Source: Bacteroidales bacterium UBA1237 (GTDB lineage Bacteria; Bacteroidota; Bacteroidia; Bacteroidales; UBA932). Taken from it: a DNA stretch of 8,118 bases. The notes under the pieces are model-generated. The model searched no databases and was not told the DNA's origin. It was given only the letters and a program-made list of their open reading frames with translations. The position numbers were made by a program, and so were the translations under genes. Below, piece by piece: positions 5,054 to 8,118 of this stretch. The stretch's first letter is position 1. Each line of letters opens with the position of its first letter. The stretch spans positions 1 through 8,118 of the forward strand of contig DBWN01000059.1 of NCBI GenBank assembly GCA_002308935.1. The letters are read 5' to 3'.

Positions 5054-7309
5054 ATGAAAAGAATCATATCATCAATAGCGGGAATCATGGCTGTGTCCAT
5101 GCTGCTTTCAGCACAACCCGGAGCAAGAATGGACTTCAGCAAAGCCTTCCAGGCAGGCAAAGACAGAAGAGCGGACATCTTCAGGACAATGGAACCCAAA
5201 ACCGGCAGCATACTCTTTGCCGGAGGCAGCATCATGGAAGACTGCGAATGGAAGGAGCTGTTCGCCAATGAGGATATACTCAACAGGGGCATCGACGGAA
5301 GCACTGTCCAGGAACTTGTGGACCGTATCCCGGAGCTTTTGAGGCACAAGCCATCAAAGGCATTCATTGAAATCGGTTCTTCAGACCTTGCGACCTTGGG
5401 AGCGGACGCCGTTCTCGAAGGGACATCCAAAGTAGCAGACGCCCTTCTCGGGGCAGGAGCACAAGTATACGTTTTCTCAGTCCTCCCTCCCGGAGCAGGC
5501 GGCGGAATGATGGGCGGATCACCTGTTTCCCCCGAGACAGTCAAGGCTTACAACCGCTCATTGAAGTCTTATTGTGACCGTTCAGGAGCCACTTTCCTCG
5601 ACATGTATGAAGCCTTCGAAGGAAGTGACGGCAAGATCAATCCCAAATACGGGAACTCGAACACGAAGCTTTCTGTCGCCGGATACTCGAGACTGCGTGA
5701 ATTCCTTGAGCCCTATGTCAACACCGGTCTCAATTGCGAAAGTGTCGACGGTCTCGGAGCCAAAATCTGGAGGATAAGCGCCAAAAGAAGGTCAGGTCTT
5801 GCAGACAGGACAGTGAACCCCACTTACTTCATCTATCCTGACCGCCCGGTGAAGGATCCCATGCAGACCGTCAAAGCTTTCGGCATGGAGAACCATATAG
5901 ACGAGTATCTCGCCAATGTTTATGTAGTCAATCCCGCAGGATCCAAATATGACAGCTCCAAAGATCTCGAGGTGTACTATAAACTCCTGGAGAGACTTCG
6001 TTCAATCAACAATCTGAAGCTTATCGGAAAGGGAAATGGAGCTACGTTCATCAACAATGTCCTTACCTCCCATGATGAGATGGTATCCGGCATACTGACA
6101 ATAGGCGGTACGCTCAAGAGCCACACCGCCACTATTCCGGTCCCTGCATACGTGGCTTCATCCGCCAAAACGGTAGCTGACTACTACATCAGCGCGAACA
6201 ATGCTTCAGCTGCAGGAAGCGGAGTGTATGAAAACCCTTCCCATCCTGTTGAAAGAGTGGTGGTTGACGGGGCCAAGATGACGGATGCAGAAGCTTTCTC
6301 CAAGGCGTGGAAGGAGATATTCTCAAGGAACTACCGCTACAATAACTACCACACCTGGTACACAGGAACGGACCTCAGGAACACCGTACCTTTCGAGTTC
6401 GTTTCATACGTGATGTTCGACCGGCTCGGAATAAGGAGGAACATCGTTGAGCAGAACATCTGCGGCTGGGGAGATTTCCTGTGGTACGAATACATCCCTG
6501 AAAGGCTCCTCTCCGCACCGAAGAACTCTGTTCCCCTTGTCATCATGCTGCACGGAAACAACAATGACCCCAGGACCCAGGCCGAGACTTCAGGTTTTGT
6601 GGAACTCGCTTCAGAGAAAGGATTCATCGCAGCTGAACTGGAGTGGCAGGGACGTGACCGTTTCGCAGCGATGGGCACTGACGGAATCGAGCAGACAATC
6701 CGTCACCTTATGGACAAATACCCCCAGATAGACCCTTCAAGAGTCTATTGCCAAGGGCTTTCAGCTGGAGGCATGAACACGACCAACATGTGTATTTTCA
6801 AGACGAACCTCATTGCGGCAGGCGCATCAATGGCAGGAGGAATAATATTCGATACACGGGTCAACATGAACAGCCAGAACGTGATCGACGAACAGATAAG
6901 GCGTTACGGCGGCAACATGGAGGTGGGATACCTCATATGCGCAGGTACCAACGACAGCAGGTTCACGGACACTCCCTCGGGCAATGAGCCCGGTAACCCC
7001 AGAGGCGGAATCCTTAGAGCGGTGCAGACCCTATGCGAACTTAACGGAATCACCCTCGGAACCACTGCCGACCCTTCAATCGACCCGATCTTCGGAATGG
7101 AAGTGAAGGACCGCAAAGCAATCGAGACGAAGGACAACCTCATAATGCATGAAGGGACTCTCTACAAAGGAAATACTCCCCTTGTGAAGATGATTTCGCT
7201 GGAGGAATACGGGCACTGGAACTACAAGGGAGTGGCTGCTGAAATGTGGGAGTTCTTCACACATTACTCACGTGACCCCAAGACAAAGAAGCTCATCTAT
7301 CATCCTTAA
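5054..7309 (+). CDS. Secreted multidomain esterase: degenerate SGNH domain plus PHB-depolymerase-like alpha/beta-hydrolase
   Basis: The 751-residue protein starts with a signal peptide (1-20, MKRIISSIAGIMAVSMLLSA), so it is exported. Residues about 50-223 are an SGNH-type domain close to the upstream gene product (shared DCEW.ELF and ILNRGIDG). Block I is GGSIM in place of GDSIT, block III is GSSD in place of GTND, and the DDLH of block V reads SNTK. Ser59 remains, but the Asp, His and oxyanion Asn are gone, so this domain is probably not an esterase. Residues about 255-370 look like an alpha/beta-hydrolase with the elbow GKGNG (325-329) in place of GxSxG. Residues about 475-740 form a PHB-depolymerase/feruloyl-esterase-like hydrolase with oxyanion motif MLHG (498-501), nucleophile Ser570 in GLSAG, a candidate acid Asp634 in GTND, and His721 in EYGHW. 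This last domain should be active on an ester substrate that I cannot name. The gene is second in an operon with the intact SGNH gene. Confidence 0.88.
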   Translation: MKRIISSIAGIMAVSMLLSAQPGARMDFSKAFQAGKDRRADIFRTMEPKTGSILFAGGSIMEDCEWKELFANEDILNRGIDGSTVQELVDRIPELLRHKPSKAFIEIGSSDLATLGADAVLEGTSKVADALLGAGAQVYVFSVLPPGAGGGMMGGSPVSPETVKAYNRSLKSYCDRSGATFLDMYEAFEGSDGKINPKYGNSNTKLSVAGYSRLREFLEPYVNTGLNCESVDGLGAKIWRISAKRRSGLADRTVNPTYFIYPDRPVKDPMQTVKAFGMENHIDEYLANVYVVNPAGSKYDSSKDLEVYYKLLERLRSINNLKLIGKGNGATFINNVLTSHDEMVSGILTIGGTLKSHTATIPVPAYVASSAKTVADYYISANNASAAGSGVYENPSHPVERVVVDGAKMTDAEAFSKAWKEIFSRNYRYNNYHTWYTGTDLRNTVPFEFVSYVMFDRLGIRRNIVEQNICGWGDFLWYEYIPERLLSAPKNSVPLVIMLHGNNNDPRTQAETSGFVELASEKGFIAAELEWQGRDRFAAMGTDGIEQTIRHLMDKYPQIDPSRVYCQGLSAGGMNTTNMCIFKTNLIAAGASMAGGIIFDTRVNMNSQNVIDEQIRRYGGNMEVGYLICAGTNDSRFTDTPSGNEPGNPRGGILRAVQTLCELNGITLGTTADPSIDPIFGMEVKDRKAIETKDNLIMHEGTLYKGNTPLVKMISLEEYGHWNYKGVAAEMWEFFTHYSRDPKTKKLIYHP

Positions 7310-7331
7310 AAAGCGCACTGCAGTATCCATT

Positions 7332-7365
7332 AAGAAGGCTGGTCCGTATCAGGATCAGCCTTCTT
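7332..7365. terminator. Long hairpin between convergent genes, possible bidirectional terminator
   Basis: AAGAAGGCTG (7332-7341) pairs perfectly with CAGCCTTCTT (7356-7365). The stem extends inward by GTCC/GGAT (one G-T pair), giving about 14 pairs around a 6-base loop (GTATCA). It sits between the stop codons at 7309 (plus strand) and 7384 (minus strand). Neither side has a proper T-run, so it may act as an mRNA 3'-end stem rather than a classical intrinsic terminator. Confidence 0.65.
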
Positions 7366-7383
7366 GAGCATATGACGCAAGCA

Positions 7384-7917
7384 TTATATTATAATCGGCA
7401 CATGACCGGTATGAGGCAAGAACTTCTCCATAAGGTCAACTGTCCTCATCTTCACGAAGCAAGTCGCCGTTCCGTCCGTGCAGGCGAACCATTCCTCTTC
7501 AACAACTGCCCTGTCCATGACAAGATGAACCTTCTCGGCTGAAGGGAGAAGCATACTGAAGACGGTGGTAGCTCCGACACTGACTCCGGCTATCTCCTGA
7601 AGCCTTTCGGCAGAAGCGAAAGATACTCTGGGAATTCCCAAAGTACCACAGAACTCCTTGGTGACAAAGGGTTTGTCATCGGTGGTCACATACAGGTAGA
7701 ACTCCGTCTGCTGGCGGTTGCACAAGAAAATCGTCTTCACGATCCTGCAGCCGATCTTCCGGTCGATGTTCTGGCAGTCCTCCATGGTGATTCCGGGATC
7801 GGTGTCGACCCTGCCGTACGGGATATCAAGAGTTGAAAGTGCTGAATACACCTCTTTCTGCAAAGGGGTGGAGAAACTCTCGGGAGGGGTCGTAATGATG
7901 TCGCTTACTTTGAACAT
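7384..7917 (-). CDS. YbaK/ProX-type aminoacyl-tRNA deacylase (prolyl-tRNA synthetase-associated editing domain)
   Basis: Proteins of this cytosolic family hydrolyse mischarged tRNA, for example Ala-tRNA(Pro) or Cys-tRNA(Pro), in trans. The start at 7917 (MFKVSDIITTPP) gives 177 residues, the usual size of a free-standing domain. A longer in-frame start at 7980 would overlap the upstream gene and add a 21-residue basic segment unlike the family. Recognisable features are VKTIFL with Lys61, likely the conserved active-site lysine; TKEF...LGIPRVSFASAERL (about 86-106), as in ProX proteins; GVSVGATTVFSML (111-123), a variant of the GxxPGxxSPF loop; and VHLVMDRAVVEEEW near the end. It starts 5 bases after the stop of the SEC-C gene, so the two are probably in one operon. 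The exact tRNA substrate (ProXp-ala, YbaK or other subtype) cannot be decided here. Confidence 0.87.
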   Translation of the reverse strand: MFKVSDIITTPPESFSTPLQKEVYSALSTLDIPYGRVDTDPGITMEDCQNIDRKIGCRIVKTIFLCNRQQTEFYLYVTTDDKPFVTKEFCGTLGIPRVSFASAERLQEIAGVSVGATTVFSMLLPSAEKVHLVMDRAVVEEEWFACTDGTATCFVKMRTVDLMEKFLPHTGHVPIII

Positions 7918-7922
7918 GATGA

Positions 7923-8118
7923 CTAGTTGAGGTTTTTGCCGTGGCAGTACTTGTACTTGAGGCCGCTTCCGCATGGACATGGGTCATTCTGTCCGACCTT
8001 TCGGAAAGCCCTTATCTCAGGTCTGTCTTCAGAATGGCTGAAAGGTGAATATGAATAGAACGATCTGCCGGTTTCCGAAAGCGAATGGCCGTGCAATGTC
8101 CACAGCGGCACGACTGAC
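7923..8118 (-). CDS. C-terminal end of a SEC-C zinc-motif protein, 5' end off the window
   Basis: About 65 codons are visible, ending at the TAG at 7925-7923. The last residues, VGQNDPCPCGSGLKYKYCHG, are a textbook SEC-C motif (Cys-x-Cys-x8-Cys-His), the zinc-binding tail found at the C-terminus of SecA and as an appendage on many other bacterial proteins. The frame is open to the right edge. A GTG at 8111 could start a 62-residue protein, but a partial longer gene is more likely because the visible upstream part (LWTLHGHSLSETGRSFYSYS) does not look like a protein start. It could be the variable linker and tail of SecA, but nothing else of SecA is visible, so I leave it unnamed. The gene is immediately upstream of the tRNA deacylase. 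Confidence 0.7.
   Translation of the reverse strand, partial: SVVPLWTLHGHSLSETGRSFYSYSPFSHSEDRPEIRAFRKVGQNDPCPCGSGLKYKYCHGKNLN

Noticed and set aside
4789..5544. Minus-strand open frame of 251 codons
   Set aside because: It spans two well-supported plus-strand esterase genes and their junction, and its translation is low-complexity Ser/Pro/Ala without motifs.
7918..7980. N-terminal extension of the deacylase from 7980
   Set aside because: It would overlap the end of the SEC-C gene in another frame, and the added residues (MSMRKRPQVQVLPRQ) are just that gene's zinc-motif coding DNA read out of frame.

Overview
The window looks like chromosomal DNA from a Bacteroidota (Bacteroidales-like) bacterium. 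The evidence is Bacteroidota-type promoter boxes (TAnnTTTG) upstream of two genes, weak or absent Shine-Dalgarno sequences, a lipoprotein GH89 glycosidase, and protein families typical of that phylum. GC content is moderate and looks even throughout. I see no insertion sequence, phage gene, tRNA, rRNA or CRISPR array.

Layout. (1) 1-1422, minus strand: an alpha-N-acetylglucosaminidase (GH89/NAGLU) lipoprotein. It runs off the left edge, but both predicted catalytic glutamates are inside the window. (2) 1586-3037, plus strand: an SSS-family solute symporter, divergent from the glycosidase. (3) 3075-3872 and 3885-4253, plus strand: a 265-residue protein made of nine copies of a short Gly/Ile/Asp/Leu core joined by Lys/Thr/Gln-rich linkers, and 12 bases later a TerB-like protein; a terminator hairpin follows. 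(4) 4408-5049 and 5054-7309, plus strand: a two-gene operon of secreted esterases. The first is a small SGNH hydrolase with all catalytic blocks intact. The second is a 751-residue protein with a degenerate SGNH domain, a middle region resembling a degenerate alpha/beta-hydrolase, and an apparently active PHB-depolymerase-like alpha/beta-hydrolase. (5) 7332-7365: a long hairpin between convergent genes. (6) 7384-7917 and 7923-8118, minus strand: a YbaK/ProX-type aminoacyl-tRNA deacylase, preceded by the C-terminal end of a protein with a SEC-C zinc motif that runs off the right edge.

How the genes may work together. The GH89 enzyme and the divergent symporter could release and import an amino sugar, and the secreted esterases could remove acyl groups from a glycan or polyester; both are inference. 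The repeat protein and TerB-like protein are cytosolic by sequence, tightly linked, and have no function I can name. They are the best candidate here for an undescribed system. The second most interesting item is the fused esterase, where two of three hydrolase-like regions have lost key catalytic residues.
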